From: Flavobacteriales bacterium
GTDB lineage: Bacteria; Bacteroidota; Bacteroidia; Flavobacteriales_D; Crocinitomicaceae
Direction of reading: 5' to 3'
DNA: 46,042 bases
Assembly (NCBI GenBank): GCA_947453715.1
Contig: CANGHX010000003.1
Span: 1-46,042, forward strand
Below the pieces are notes generated by a model. That model worked only from the letters and a program-made list of their open reading frames with translations, was not told the origin of the DNA and ran no database searches. Of this stretch, positions 7,425 to 15,988 are shown one piece after another (position 1 is the first letter of the stretch; every line of letters starts with the position of its first letter). Made by a program: the position numbers and the translations under genes.

Positions 7425-10400
7425 ATGAAAATTGCTAAAAATTTACTGCTTCTTGCAGTGGTTTTGTTATATTCTATATTAAGTTACTCTCAAAGAGGTA
7501 AAGATGGTAGTTACACATCATCAACAGCAAATTTTGTTCTTAATTCTGCTACTTATCTTACGGCAAATGCTACAATTAATTCCACATCAATTACTGTAAA
7601 TAGCAATTCTTTAACAGGTGGCTTTTTTGCAGGTGCACTTGCCCAAGGAGATTTGATATTAATTATGCAAATGCAGGGAGCTACAATGGATATAGACCCG
7701 ATTACTTCTATACCATTGGCAAGTGGTGGTTGGGGAGGGCATTATACTGTCGCAGCAAGTGTTGGACCAGGACCAGATTGGCATTTGTCAGCAGATATTT
7801 GGGGCCAAGTAACTAATTATAATCAAGCAGGAAAATTTGAGCAAGTTGAGGTATTAAGCGTTTCAGGTACAAATACTATTAATTTACAATGTCCATTAAA
7901 GAATAATTATACATCTGCAGGACATGTTCAAGTAATTCGTGTTCCTCGCTTCCAAAATTTAACGATAAATACAGGTGCTTCCTTAGTTCCTGCTGCGTGG
8001 AATGGAAACACAGGAGGGGTAGTTGCAGTTGAAGTTTCAGGTAATTTAGTTTTAAATGGTACAGGAAAAATTAGTGCTACTGGTTTAGGTTTTAGAGGTG
8101 GAGTTGCTGATAATCAAGGTGGAGCTTCTACAGGTGGTGTTTCAACAGGTGCGGCTGCTGCAGGAACAGGTATTGGCGATACTTATTTAGCTTCTGACCA
8201 AGGAGTAAATGGTGCTCGTAAAGGCGAAGGAATAGGTGGATACACAACTGAATATGCTGCTTTATATTCTGTTTACGGAAGATCTGGAGCTGCTAATGGT
8301 GGAGGTGGTGCAGGATATCAAAATGCCGGTGGTGGAGGTGGTTCTAATATTGGTACTGCACCATATACTGGAAAAGGAAATCCAAATCCGACGTATGCCT
8401 CATATTGGAATTTAGAATTAGCTGGTTTTGGTGCTTCTACAAGTTCAGGTGGAGGACGTGGTGGTTATACACTTTCTACTTCTGATCAAAATGAAGCAAT
8501 TGTAGGGCCTAATAATACATTGTGGGGTTCAGGTTACCGTAAACCCGAAGGTGGTTATGGTGGTCATACGTTAGCATATGATAATACGCGAATTTTTATG
8601 GGCGGCGGTGGCGGCGCTGGTGATCAAGATAATTTACAAGGCGGAAGCGGTGGTGCTGGTGGAGGTGTTACTTTTCTAACAGTGTATGGTACTATTTCAG
8701 GTACTGGTTCAATTGAATCGAATGGAGCCGATGGTTTAAAATCTAACCCTACAAGTGCTACACCAGGAATAGGTACTAAAAAAGGTACTGATGGAGCAGG
8801 TGGTGCTGGAGCAGGAGGAAGTATTTATATTCAAAATATCTCAGCAATACCATCAACAATTACATTAACTGCAAAAGGTGGAAAAGGTGGTGATAATGCA
8901 ATAACACTTGGTACAGGTATAACAACTTGTACAGAAGCAAACGGTCCAGGTGGCGGTGGTGCAGGAGGGGCAATAGCTTTAACTTCTGGAACTCCAACTC
9001 AAGTTGTAACTGGTGGAGCGAATGGTGTTGTAACTGTAAGTGGTGTTTCAACCTCTTCACCAATTGCTAATTTCCCGATGAATGGTGCAACGGTTGGAGG
9101 TGCAGGAATGTCTGGTTTGGTAACTACCATTTATGATTTAATTCCTCACAACGATACCATCTGTTCAGGAAATACTGCAAGTTTATCTGTGACTGTAACA
9201 GGTACTTTACCTACAGGGGGAGTAGTATATTGGTATAGCCAGCAATTTGGTGGTACTAGCATTGCGAGTGGAACTACATTTGTTACGCCTGCATTAACAG
9301 CTACAACTACTTATTATGCAGGTGTTTGTCCGGGAACTTTTAGAATTCCAGTAATTGCAGTTGTAAGACCAAAACCAACAATTGCGGGTACTGCAGTGGT
9401 TACAAATGCTGGATGTACTACATTAGGATCGATAACAGGATTAAGTGTTTCTGGTGGAACTGCACCGTATACTTATTCTTGGAATTCTATTACTTCTACG
9501 ACAATTAATTTAACAAATGCAGCTATTGGGACATACAATCTTTTAGTTACTGATTCAAAAGGTTGTACAGCGACTTCTGGACCTTATACAATTACTGGTA
9601 GTTCTGGACCTGTAATTAATGCTGCTGGTGTTGTAGTTACAAATCAATCTTGTACAGGTATAAATGGTTCAATTACAGGGATTACTGCAACTGGAAATGG
9701 GTTGACATATAATTGGTCAAATAGTGGAGGAGTATCATTGAATGCTTCGAATTTAGTTGCTGGTTCATATACTTTAACTGTTACAGATAATTTGGGGTGC
9801 ACAGCAACTTCTGGGCCATATACAATTTCTGCTACTGTAGGTCCCACATTAAATGTGACAGGTGTTGTTACGACAGCTACAACTTGTGGACAATCCAATG
9901 GATCAATTACTGGTATTGTTGCTTCAGGAACTGGGTTAACATACAATTGGAATAGTGGGCTAGCAACAACATTGAACTTGACAAACAAACCTGCTGGAAA
10001 TTATACTTTAGTAGTTACCGATGTAAACGGTTGTTCAACAACATCAGCGTCATTTACAATAAATTCAACAGGTACATTAAGTTTGAATACATCGGGTGTT
10101 GTTATCACAAATGATCATTGTTCATTATCACAAGGTTCGATTTCAGGAATAACAATTTCAGGAGGAACCAATCCGATTTCATATAGTTGGACTAATTCAA
10201 CTCAAACAACTTTAAATATTACAAATTTAAATTCAGGTGTATATACCTTAACAGCAACAGATGGAAGTGGTTGTGTTTCTACATCTTCTCCATTTACATT
10301 AACTAATATTGCAGGGCCAACAATAAATTCAGCTACGGTTGTCGTTACAAATGGTTCATGTGGTCAAGCGAATGGATCGATAACTGGAATAACAGCTGTT

Positions 10401-13193
10401 GGAACTTCTTTAACTTATTCATGGTCAAATGGCGGAGGGGCAAGTCTAAATGCTTCAAATTTAGCTGCAGGTAATTATTCATTAACAGTTACGGATAATT
10501 TAGGTTGTACAGCTTCTGTAGGTCCTTACTCAATTGTTTCACCTGCAGCGCCAACAATTTCTGTTGCTGGAATAGTAATTCAACCTGTTACATGTGGTCA
10601 AACAAATGGGTCGATTACGGGTATTACTGCTACTGGTACTGGATTGACCTATAATTGGAATAATGGTTTGGCCACAACATTGGATATATTAAATCAACCA
10701 GCTGGTAATTATACTTTAGTGGTAAAAGATGCAAATAATTGTGCTATTACATCTTCATTGTTTACAATAAATTCAACAGGAACTTTAAGTGTAAACAGTG
10801 TTAGTGTAATAACAACTGATGAGCATTGTGCGCAAGCAAATGGTACAATATCAGGAGTGACGATTTCAGGAGGAACTAATCCTATTTCATATAGTTGGTC
10901 GAATACAACTCAAACTACTTTAAATTTGACAGGACTCACGGCGGGTACATATACCTTGACAGCAACTGATGGTAGTGGTTGTTCAGCTTCTTCAAGTCCT
11001 TTTGTAATAAACAATATCGCTGGTCCGGTTGTAAATTCTGGATCTGTAGTAGTCACAAATGGTACATGTGGTCAATCGAATGGCGCAATAACTGGAATTA
11101 CTGCAACAGGTAATTCATTATCTTATTCTTGGGATAACGGTGGAGGAACATTAATAAGTGCTACAAATTTATCACCTGGATCATATTATCTAACTGTATC
11201 AGATAATTTTGGGTGCACAGTCGTTTCTGGTCCATTTATAATTACTTCACCAGCTGGGCCTGTTTTGGGGGTTGGTGGTGTTGTTCTTCAAGCTGCTTCA
11301 TGTGGAGTCTCAAATGGTTCTATCACAGGCATAACTGCTACAGGTTCTGGATTAAGTTATAATTGGAATAATGGTTTATCGAATACCTTGGATTTGACGA
11401 ATCAACCAGCTGGTAATTACACACTAACTGTTACTGATGCAAATAATTGTAATGCAACTTCGTCGGTATTTACAATTAATTCAACTGGAACACTTGTTGT
11501 AACAACAACATCTGCTTCTGTAATAGATGAACATTGCTCACAATCTGATGGTTCTATAACTGGAATTGTAACAAGTGGTGGAACTAATCCGATATCTTAT
11601 AGTTGGACTAATACAGCTCAGACCACATTGAATTTAACAGGGATTCCTACTGGTATTTATACATTAACAGCAACTGATGCTTCTGGTTGTATAGCAACTT
11701 CTTCACAAATTGTATTAAATAATATTTCTGGCCCTACAATTAATGAAGCAAATGCACTCGTATTAAATGAAAGTTGTGCTTTAAACGATGCTTCGATTTC
11801 AGGAATAACAAGTACTGGAGTAGTTGCTGTATGGTCAAATAATGGAGGTACAAATTTAAATGCCACAGGATTATCTCCAGGAACTTATATCTTGACTGTT
11901 TCTGATGCTTTTGGGTGCACAGCGATGTCGAACCCATATCAAATCAATGGCGCAGTGCCTATGGTGTTGAATCTATCTAATTTATTAATTACTGATTCTG
12001 ATTGTGATCAGAATAACGGAGCTATTTCTGGAATACAAATTAATGGGGGAATTAATCCTCAAGTTTTATGGTCTAATAATTCTACTTCTTTAGATTTAAG
12101 CTTATTAGCGCCAGCAAGTTATCAGTTAAATGTCATTGATAATCAAGGATGTTCAATTGATACAACAATTGTAATTTCAACGAAAACACCTCCAATAATT
12201 GATGTTTCGACAATGATTTTAACTGAATCGCATTGTGGTAGCTCAAATGGAAGTGTAACAGGGATAAAAGTAACAGGAGGCACTCCAGATTATTCGTACA
12301 AATGGAATAGTAATTCAAGTTTGAATACCTTAGATTTAGTGAACATTCCTAATGGTGCTTATGATTTGCAAGTGACTGATAATGCTGGTTGTACAGATAA
12401 TAAACAAATTGTAATAACTGATATTAGTGGTCCAAGTATTGATTTGACAACAATAAATGTGAATCAGATTTCTTGTTCTAATTTAGGTTCGATTACTAAT
12501 TTATCTGTTATTGGTTCTGGACCTTTTACTTATCAATGGTCAAATAATGTTATTTCTGCTGATAATTATAATTTAACAGAGGGTAATTATTCAGTTATAG
12601 TTACAGATGCTTTTGGATGCAAAGTAACTTCACCTACTTTTAATTTGTCTCAAACAGATAAACCTATAGCAGATTTTTATTGGAATCCTTACATGCCAAA
12701 CGTTGGAAATGAAGTTCATTTTAATAATACTTCCACAAATGCAGTAAGTTACTCTTGGAGTTTTGGTGATGGGACAACTTCAAATGATTTTGAACCGAAT
12801 CATATTTATACTGATGAATTGATAAAACAATATACATTATATTTAGTTGCAACGTCTAATTCAGGATGTGTTGATACCGCATTTTACACAATTATAATGA
12901 ATGATGATTTAATTTATTATGTACCGAATTCATTTACACCCAATAATGATCAATTAAACAATGTATTCCAGCCAATTTTTACCCAAGGAATTGATACTTA
13001 TGATTTTTCTTTGTTGATTTACAATAGATGGGGAGAAGTTATATTTGAATCAAAAGATGCATCAAAAGGTTGGGATGGAACATATAATGGAATTGTTCAA
13101 CAAGACGGAACATATACTTGGAAAATCAGTTTCAAAATGAGTCAAACAGATGAAAAAAAATTGGCGGTAGGACATGTTAATCTTTTGAAATAA
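7425..13193 (+). CDS. Giant type IX-secreted surface protein with SprB repeats, PKD and CHU_C domain
   Basis: 1922 residues. Signal peptide 1-23 (ending SYSQ). Residues about 30-570 form a Gly/Ser/Thr-rich region with long glycine runs (GGGGGAG). An Ig-like domain (about 575-648) starts at DTICSGNTASL. Fourteen SprB-type repeats of 75-80 residues cover about 651-1745. Each has the pattern of a conserved Cys, N/GSITGI, W(S/N)N, LxLTNxxAGxYTLxVTDxxGC. Repeats 2-10 form three copies of an exact 236-residue super-unit. A PKD domain (about 1746-1830, SYSWSFGDGTTS) and a CHU_C gliding-motility-type C-terminal domain (YYVPNSFTPNND to LYNRWGEVIFES-like core, then WDGTYNG) end the protein. CHU_C is the type B sorting signal of the type IX secretion system, so the product is exported to the cell surface or medium. 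By analogy with SprB it may be an adhesin used in gliding or attachment (inference). Confidence 0.93.
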   Translation: MKIAKNLLLLAVVLLYSILSYSQRGKDGSYTSSTANFVLNSATYLTANATINSTSITVNSNSLTGGFFAGALAQGDLILIMQMQGATMDIDPITSIPLASGGWGGHYTVAASVGPGPDWHLSADIWGQVTNYNQAGKFEQVEVLSVSGTNTINLQCPLKNNYTSAGHVQVIRVPRFQNLTINTGASLVPAAWNGNTGGVVAVEVSGNLVLNGTGKISATGLGFRGGVADNQGGASTGGVSTGAAAAGTGIGDTYLASDQGVNGARKGEGIGGYTTEYAALYSVYGRSGAANGGGGAGYQNAGGGGGSNIGTAPYTGKGNPNPTYASYWNLELAGFGASTSSGGGRGGYTLSTSDQNEAIVGPNNTLWGSGYRKPEGGYGGHTLAYDNTRIFMGGGGGAGDQDNLQGGSGGAGGGVTFLTVYGTISGTGSIESNGADGLKSNPTSATPGIGTKKGTDGAGGAGAGGSIYIQNISAIPSTITLTAKGGKGGDNAITLGTGITTCTEANGPGGGGAGGAIALTSGTPTQVVTGGANGVVTVSGVSTSSPIANFPMNGATVGGAGMSGLVTTIYDLIPHNDTICSGNTASLSVTVTGTLPTGGVVYWYSQQFGGTSIASGTTFVTPALTATTTYYAGVCPGTFRIPVIAVVRPKPTIAGTAVVTNAGCTTLGSITGLSVSGGTAPYTYSWNSITSTTINLTNAAIGTYNLLVTDSKGCTATSGPYTITGSSGPVINAAGVVVTNQSCTGINGSITGITATGNGLTYNWSNSGGVSLNASNLVAGSYTLTVTDNLGCTATSGPYTISATVGPTLNVTGVVTTATTCGQSNGSITGIVASGTGLTYNWNSGLATTLNLTNKPAGNYTLVVTDVNGCSTTSASFTINSTGTLSLNTSGVVITNDHCSLSQGSISGITISGGTNPISYSWTNSTQTTLNITNLNSGVYTLTATDGSGCVSTSSPFTLTNIAGPTINSATVVVTNGSCGQANGSITGITAVGTSLTYSWSNGGGASLNASNLAAGNYSLTVTDNLGCTASVGPYSIVSPAAPTISVAGIVIQPVTCGQTNGSITGITATGTGLTYNWNNGLATTLDILNQPAGNYTLVVKDANNCAITSSLFTINSTGTLSVNSVSVITTDEHCAQANGTISGVTISGGTNPISYSWSNTTQTTLNLTGLTAGTYTLTATDGSGCSASSSPFVINNIAGPVVNSGSVVVTNGTCGQSNGAITGITATGNSLSYSWDNGGGTLISATNLSPGSYYLTVSDNFGCTVVSGPFIITSPAGPVLGVGGVVLQAASCGVSNGSITGITATGSGLSYNWNNGLSNTLDLTNQPAGNYTLTVTDANNCNATSSVFTINSTGTLVVTTTSASVIDEHCSQSDGSITGIVTSGGTNPISYSWTNTAQTTLNLTGIPTGIYTLTATDASGCIATSSQIVLNNISGPTINEANALVLNESCALNDASISGITSTGVVAVWSNNGGTNLNATGLSPGTYILTVSDAFGCTAMSNPYQINGAVPMVLNLSNLLITDSDCDQNNGAISGIQINGGINPQVLWSNNSTSLDLSLLAPASYQLNVIDNQGCSIDTTIVISTKTPPIIDVSTMILTESHCGSSNGSVTGIKVTGGTPDYSYKWNSNSSLNTLDLVNIPNGAYDLQVTDNAGCTDNKQIVITDISGPSIDLTTINVNQISCSNLGSITNLSVIGSGPFTYQWSNNVISADNYNLTEGNYSVIVTDAFGCKVTSPTFNLSQTDKPIADFYWNPYMPNVGNEVHFNNTSTNAVSYSWSFGDGTTSNDFEPNHIYTDELIKQYTLYLVATSNSGCVDTAFYTIIMNDDLIYYVPNSFTPNNDQLNNVFQPIFTQGIDTYDFSLLIYNRWGEVIFESKDASKGWDGTYNGIVQQDGTYTWKISFKMSQTDEKKLAVGHVNLLK
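9609..11732 (+). repeat. Three tandem 708-bp super-repeats (three SprB units each)
   Basis: Equivalent points (the Pro codon that opens each block) fall at 9609, 10317, 11025 and 11733, exactly 708 bp or 236 codons apart each time. Within a block the three units differ consistently. Unit A has WSNxGG/WDNGGG and DNLGC, unit B has YNWNxGL with NQPAGNYTL and ends INSTGTL, and unit C has SGGTNPISYSW and TATDGSGC. The DNA is diverged in wobble positions, so the duplication is not recent. From 11733 on, the order becomes irregular. Confidence 0.9.
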
Positions 13194-13274
13194 AAAGAAC
13201 TTCAGTCGTTTATGCAATAAATAAATAATTTAGTTTATTTTTGTTATTGATGAAAGTGATTTAGTTGCTCATTT

Positions 13275-13853
13275 ATGTTGGATACAAAAAATAGTTTAAT
13301 TGCAGAAGATGTCTTGGTGAATTACCAAGAATGTAAACAGCATTATTCTATTGAAAAATTCAAGGTAACTATTGAATATTTTGGAATTTTCTCTCAAGAT
13401 TTAGTTAATAGTTTAGTAGAAGGAAATGAACTATTAATGACTTCTCAAGGGGAACTCAAGTTACTTAGAAAAAGAATTTTTTCAATATTAATAGAAGGTT
13501 TACAGAATATACGAAAGCATGCTGAAAAGGATGATTTAGAAAGACAAGTTGCTTTTTTGATTATTGGTAAAAATGAGATTTCATACAAGATTACATTTGG
13601 AAATATAATTCTCCAATCTGAGAGTGAAGAAATACAAAGTCATATTGAACATATAAATTCATTGTCTTCTGAAGATTTAAAGGAGTTTTATATCAAGGAA
13701 TTATCGGAAAATGTTTTTACAAAAAAAGGAGGGGCTGGATTAGGATTCATTATTATGCGAATGAAATCAAATTCAGAACTTAAATTTTCAATAAAGAAGG
13801 TAAATGATGAATACGCTTTCTTATCAGTTGAAATAAATTTATCAAGGATATAA
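13275..13853 (+). CDS. SiaB-like (GHKL-fold) protein kinase
   Basis: 192 residues. A GHKL-type ATP-binding fold is suggested by an N-box helix (residues 72-82, LIEGLQNIRKHA, with E74, N78 and H82) and a G-box (KKGGAGLGFIIMR, 151-163). There is no histidine-phosphotransfer domain. This matches the SiaB family of serine kinases (DUF6272), which phosphorylate STAS-like partners in the SiaABCD pathway. No signal peptide; cytoplasmic. No SiaC or PP2C gene is adjacent, but a STAS antagonist with a DSSG site is encoded 3.6 kb downstream. A TATTTTTG box at 13236-13243 fits a promoter 31 bp before the ATG. Confidence 0.75.
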   Translation: MLDTKNSLIAEDVLVNYQECKQHYSIEKFKVTIEYFGIFSQDLVNSLVEGNELLMTSQGELKLLRKRIFSILIEGLQNIRKHAEKDDLERQVAFLIIGKNEISYKITFGNIILQSESEEIQSHIEHINSLSSEDLKEFYIKELSENVFTKKGGAGLGFIIMRMKSNSELKFSIKKVNDEYAFLSVEINLSRI

Positions 13854-13865
13854 TATTTATCAATA

Positions 13866-13898
13866 TTTTTTGTCTAATTCATTTTTATCTTATCTTTG
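13866..13898 (+). promoter_or_regulatory. Strong promoter, -33 TTTG and -7 TATCTTTG
   Basis: TTTTTTG (ending 13872) and TATCTTTG (13891-13898) are 18 bp apart, close to the ideal Bacteroidota arrangement. No long gene starts right after it. The first coding potential downstream is the Cys/Lys-rich peptide at 13920, which supports that peptide as a real gene. Confidence 0.75.
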
Positions 13899-13919
13899 TT
13901 TAGAATAAATCTAAATAAA

Positions 13920-14063
13920 GTGATTCAGAATAAGTTCTTACTTCAAACACAACTCAAATTGAATAACACTAGTTGTTCAACTTGTTCATGTGACAAGAAA
14001 AAGGAATGTTGTAAAAAATACAAGAAAAAAGGGGTGCATTGTAAAAAATGTCCAAAATTGTAA
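13920..14063 (+). CDS. 47-residue Cys/Lys-rich peptide, unknown
   Basis: Reading from a GTG at 13920 gives 47 codons to TAA at 14061. The first 18 residues are plain (MIQNKFLLQTQLKLNNTS). The rest holds seven cysteines and eleven lysines in the pattern CSTCSC, DKKKECCKKYKKKG, then HCKKCPK. The motif arrangement CxxCxC...CC...CxxCP suggests metal or cluster binding, or nucleic-acid contact through the basic residues. A near-ideal promoter ends 21 bp upstream and the next gene starts 10 bp downstream. An internal TTG at 13959 is an alternative start. There is no signal peptide. I recognise no named family. The Cys/Lys pattern is hard to explain as chance in such AT-rich DNA. Confidence 0.6.
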   Translation: MIQNKFLLQTQLKLNNTSCSTCSCDKKKECCKKYKKKGVHCKKCPKL

Positions 14064-14073
14064 GGTTTTATAG

Positions 14074-14562
14074 ATGAGGTTTTTTTTGGTTTTTCTTTTT
14101 CTTTTATCATTTCAACTTGTAATTTCTCAATCAAAAAATTTCATATCGCTTCAAGCAAGTTTTAATAAAATGGATTTCTTTTCAGGTTTCAATTACGAAC
14201 GAGAAGTTTCTAGAATTAACTATTCGGCTTCAATTGAACTTGGTGTAATTAAAACCTTTTTTCAAAGTCGTGTTTTTCCAAGATCTGCTTTTGGTTTTAG
14301 TTATGCGATAATAAAAAAAGAACATTTTAGTATTTTGCCAGAATTAAGTTATAGTTTTTCGGTGCTTAAGATAGATAAGAATCATTTTTGGAATGAATAT
14401 TATGTTGGGTATAAAGCAATTTTTGGCAATCGAATTCAGTTTTATCAATCAACAAAAATTGGCTTGATGAATGAAATTTTTCAAAGTGAACTACACAATA
14501 AACGACAGTCCGTAAATTGTTTTGGTTACAATATTGCAATTGGATTGAGATATGAGATATAA
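14074..14562 (+). CDS. Small outer-membrane beta-barrel-like protein, unknown function
   Basis: 162 residues with a signal peptide (residues 1-19, ending LVISQ). The mature part consists of amphipathic strands with aromatic residues (FNYEREVSRINYSASIELG, HFSILPELSYSFSVL) and ends GYNIAIGLRYEI. A small 8-stranded barrel is likely. The gene starts 10 bp after the Cys/Lys-rich peptide and overlaps the next gene by 11 bp, so the four genes from 13920 to 15690 look like one operon. No specific family recognised. Confidence 0.65.
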   Translation: MRFFLVFLFLLSFQLVISQSKNFISLQASFNKMDFFSGFNYEREVSRINYSASIELGVIKTFFQSRVFPRSAFGFSYAIIKKEHFSILPELSYSFSVLKIDKNHFWNEYYVGYKAIFGNRIQFYQSTKIGLMNEIFQSELHNKRQSVNCFGYNIAIGLRYEI

Positions 14563-15343
14563 CTATTTTTTCATACTTTTTTTCTTATTCAGCTGTAAAA
14601 AAAACAAGGTTGAATATACCGGTGAGTTAATTGGACATGCTGCTACAGGATTAAAGATTCAGAATCAAGTTTATCACGATAACTCTAAAGAAGCTGTTGA
14701 TTTTTCGCTTTCAATGAATGGTTGTAATGGTGTAGAGATTGATATTCAAATGTCAAGTGAAGGTGATTTATGGTTGTTTCATGATACAAAATTAGATGTT
14801 GAGACAGATGGAAATGGCTGTATTTTTGATTTGACAAATAATGAATTAGCTCAAATAAAATACAAAACGTCTAATAAAGAGCATTTAGTTAAATTAAGTG
14901 ATTTAGATTATGCTAAATTTGAAAATAAAACTTTGCTTTTGGATATTCGGCATTATACTGAGTGTCAAAATAAAATTCTAGATCCAATACTTTTTATTAA
15001 TGCGTTGGATAAAATTGAAGGGCTTAAAAGTGGAAAAATAAATTTATTTGTGCTATTAAGTGATGCAGAATGGGTGGATGTATTTCATGTTAATGGATAT
15101 AGAGTATTGTTTTCAGCAAATACGTATGAAGAATATGTATCTGTTAATACACTTATTTCAGAAGGAGTTATCATAAAAAATAAAGGAATATCTGAAGATG
15201 AAGTTCAAGCACTTCATGATTTAAACAAAAAAGTATTTATTTTTGATATTCGAGCTCCAAAAGAAACGCGATTAGCAATGAAAAAAAATCCAGATGCTAT
15301 TGTTACAGATGATTTAAGAACAGCTATAATTGAAAAAAACTAA
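14552..15343 (+). CDS. Glycerophosphodiester phosphodiesterase family lipoprotein
   Basis: 263 residues. A lipoprotein signal ends in LFSC (Cys15). The GDPD catalytic set follows: His29 in IGHAATG, Asn44 in DNSKEAV, Glu62 and Asp64 in GVEIDIQM, and His77-Asp78 in LWLFHDTKL. The classic HRG motif is HAA here, so the arginine that normally follows the first His is missing. The TIM-barrel continues with LLLDIRHY and ends with KNPDAIVTDDL, as in GDPD enzymes. The protein probably hydrolyses a phosphodiester in the periplasm; altered substrate choice is possible because of the missing Arg. It overlaps its upstream gene by 11 bp and the downstream one by 1 bp. Confidence 0.8.
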   Translation: MRYNYFFILFFLFSCKKNKVEYTGELIGHAATGLKIQNQVYHDNSKEAVDFSLSMNGCNGVEIDIQMSSEGDLWLFHDTKLDVETDGNGCIFDLTNNELAQIKYKTSNKEHLVKLSDLDYAKFENKTLLLDIRHYTECQNKILDPILFINALDKIEGLKSGKINLFVLLSDAEWVDVFHVNGYRVLFSANTYEEYVSVNTLISEGVIIKNKGISEDEVQALHDLNKKVFIFDIRAPKETRLAMKKNPDAIVTDDLRTAIIEKN

Positions 15344-15690
15344 TGGCAAAAAAGCAAAAAGATAGAATTAATGTGGTTTATTCAACAAACCCGAATTTTA
15401 GTTATGAGTCAGAAGACGAAGAGCAATTGGAAACACTTCCTAAGAATCAACAGAAATTGTATGTTTCAATAGATAAAAAGCAACGTGCAGGAAAAGAAGT
15501 CACCTTAATCGAAGGTTTTATTGGAGCAGATGAGGATTTAAAGGATTTAGGAAAAACACTAAAAAGCAAATGTGGAGTAGGTGGTACCGCAAAAGACGGT
15601 GAGATTTTGATACAAGGTAATTTTAAGGAAAAAATTTTTGAAATGCTTCTAAAAGATGGATATTCACAGACGAAAAAGAAAGGTGGATAA
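15343..15690 (+). CDS. SUI1/YciH-type translation initiation factor
   Basis: 115 residues. After a charged N-terminal 40 residues, the SUI1 (eIF1) fold is recognisable: KQRAGKEVTLIEGFIG, the LGKTLKSKCGVGGTAKDGEILIQG signature and the final helix EMLLKDGYS. Bacterial YciH proteins are related to eIF1 and can influence start-site selection. The start ATG overlaps the stop of the GDPD gene (TAATG). It is the last gene of the probable four-gene operon. Confidence 0.9.
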   Translation: MAKKQKDRINVVYSTNPNFSYESEDEEQLETLPKNQQKLYVSIDKKQRAGKEVTLIEGFIGADEDLKDLGKTLKSKCGVGGTAKDGEILIQGNFKEKIFEMLLKDGYSQTKKKGG

Positions 15691-15717
15691 TAACTCTGTA
15701 AAATAAGTTAATAAAAA

Positions 15718-15755
15718 ACTAATTTCGAGTAAATCGTTATCTACTCGAAATTAGT
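15718..15755 (-). terminator. Perfect 14-bp inverted repeat, terminator oriented for the minus strand
   Basis: actaatttcgagta (15718-15731) pairs perfectly with tactcgaaattagt (15742-15755) around a 10-nt loop. On the plus strand no T-run follows. On the minus strand the stem runs straight into TTTTTTATT (15709-15717 complement). It therefore looks like a terminator for a leftward transcript, although no annotated minus-strand gene lies to its right. It may also stop the yciH transcript. Confidence 0.6.
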
Positions 15756-15826
15756 AAACTAAAACCAAAAAAACGAAAACTCCCTACTAAAAAAGTTTTC
15801 ATACCTACTATGAATCGAATATACAT
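15737..15826 (-). CDS. Candidate 29-residue hydrophobic small protein
   Basis: A minus-strand frame starts with ATG at 15826 and stops at 15737, inside the loop of the inverted repeat. It encodes MYIRFIVG followed by MKTFLVGSFRFFGFSLLISS and a final Arg. The second Met gives a 21-residue alternative. It is hydrophobic with a few positive charges, like small membrane peptides. The well-placed terminator is the main support; no TAnnTTTG box was found upstream. The gap between yciH and pyrR (15691-15988) holds nothing else I can identify. Confidence 0.3.
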   Translation of the reverse strand: MYIRFIVGMKTFLVGSFRFFGFSLLISSR

Positions 15827-15950
15827 ACTTTTGGAATTCAATTTTTAAAAAAGATTTAATCTGTTAGTTTGATTGACTCTTTAGCTATAAACAGCAATTA
15901 AATGGTCGGGCAGTATTAGTTCATAAAATGTTAAATATTTTTTTTGACAA

Positions 15951-15983
15951 TTGTACGACTATTTCCTTTTCCTATTATCTTTG
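15951..15983 (+). promoter_or_regulatory. pyrR promoter: TTG and TATCTTTG
   Basis: TATCTTTG at 15976-15983 with a TTG at 15951-15953, 22 bp apart. The box ends only 5 bp before the pyrR ATG, so the message would be leaderless or nearly so. This leaves no room for the attenuator that PyrR controls in Firmicutes. Confidence 0.65.
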
Positions 15984-15988
15984 TATCA

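Noticed and set aside
8860-12318. Open minus-strand frames inside the giant surface-protein gene
   Set aside because: They are shadows of the repetitive Thr/Ser/Gly coding sequence; they have low-complexity products and no promoter.
13943-14134. 63-codon minus-strand frame over the Cys/Lys-rich peptide
   Set aside because: It is the complement of the plus-strand peptide and barrel start; no minus-strand -7 box, and the plus-strand peptide has a strong promoter.
15944-15988. Longer pyrR start at TTG 15944
   Set aside because: The -7 box at 15976-15983 lies within this extension and the family starts at MEKQVILNTK.
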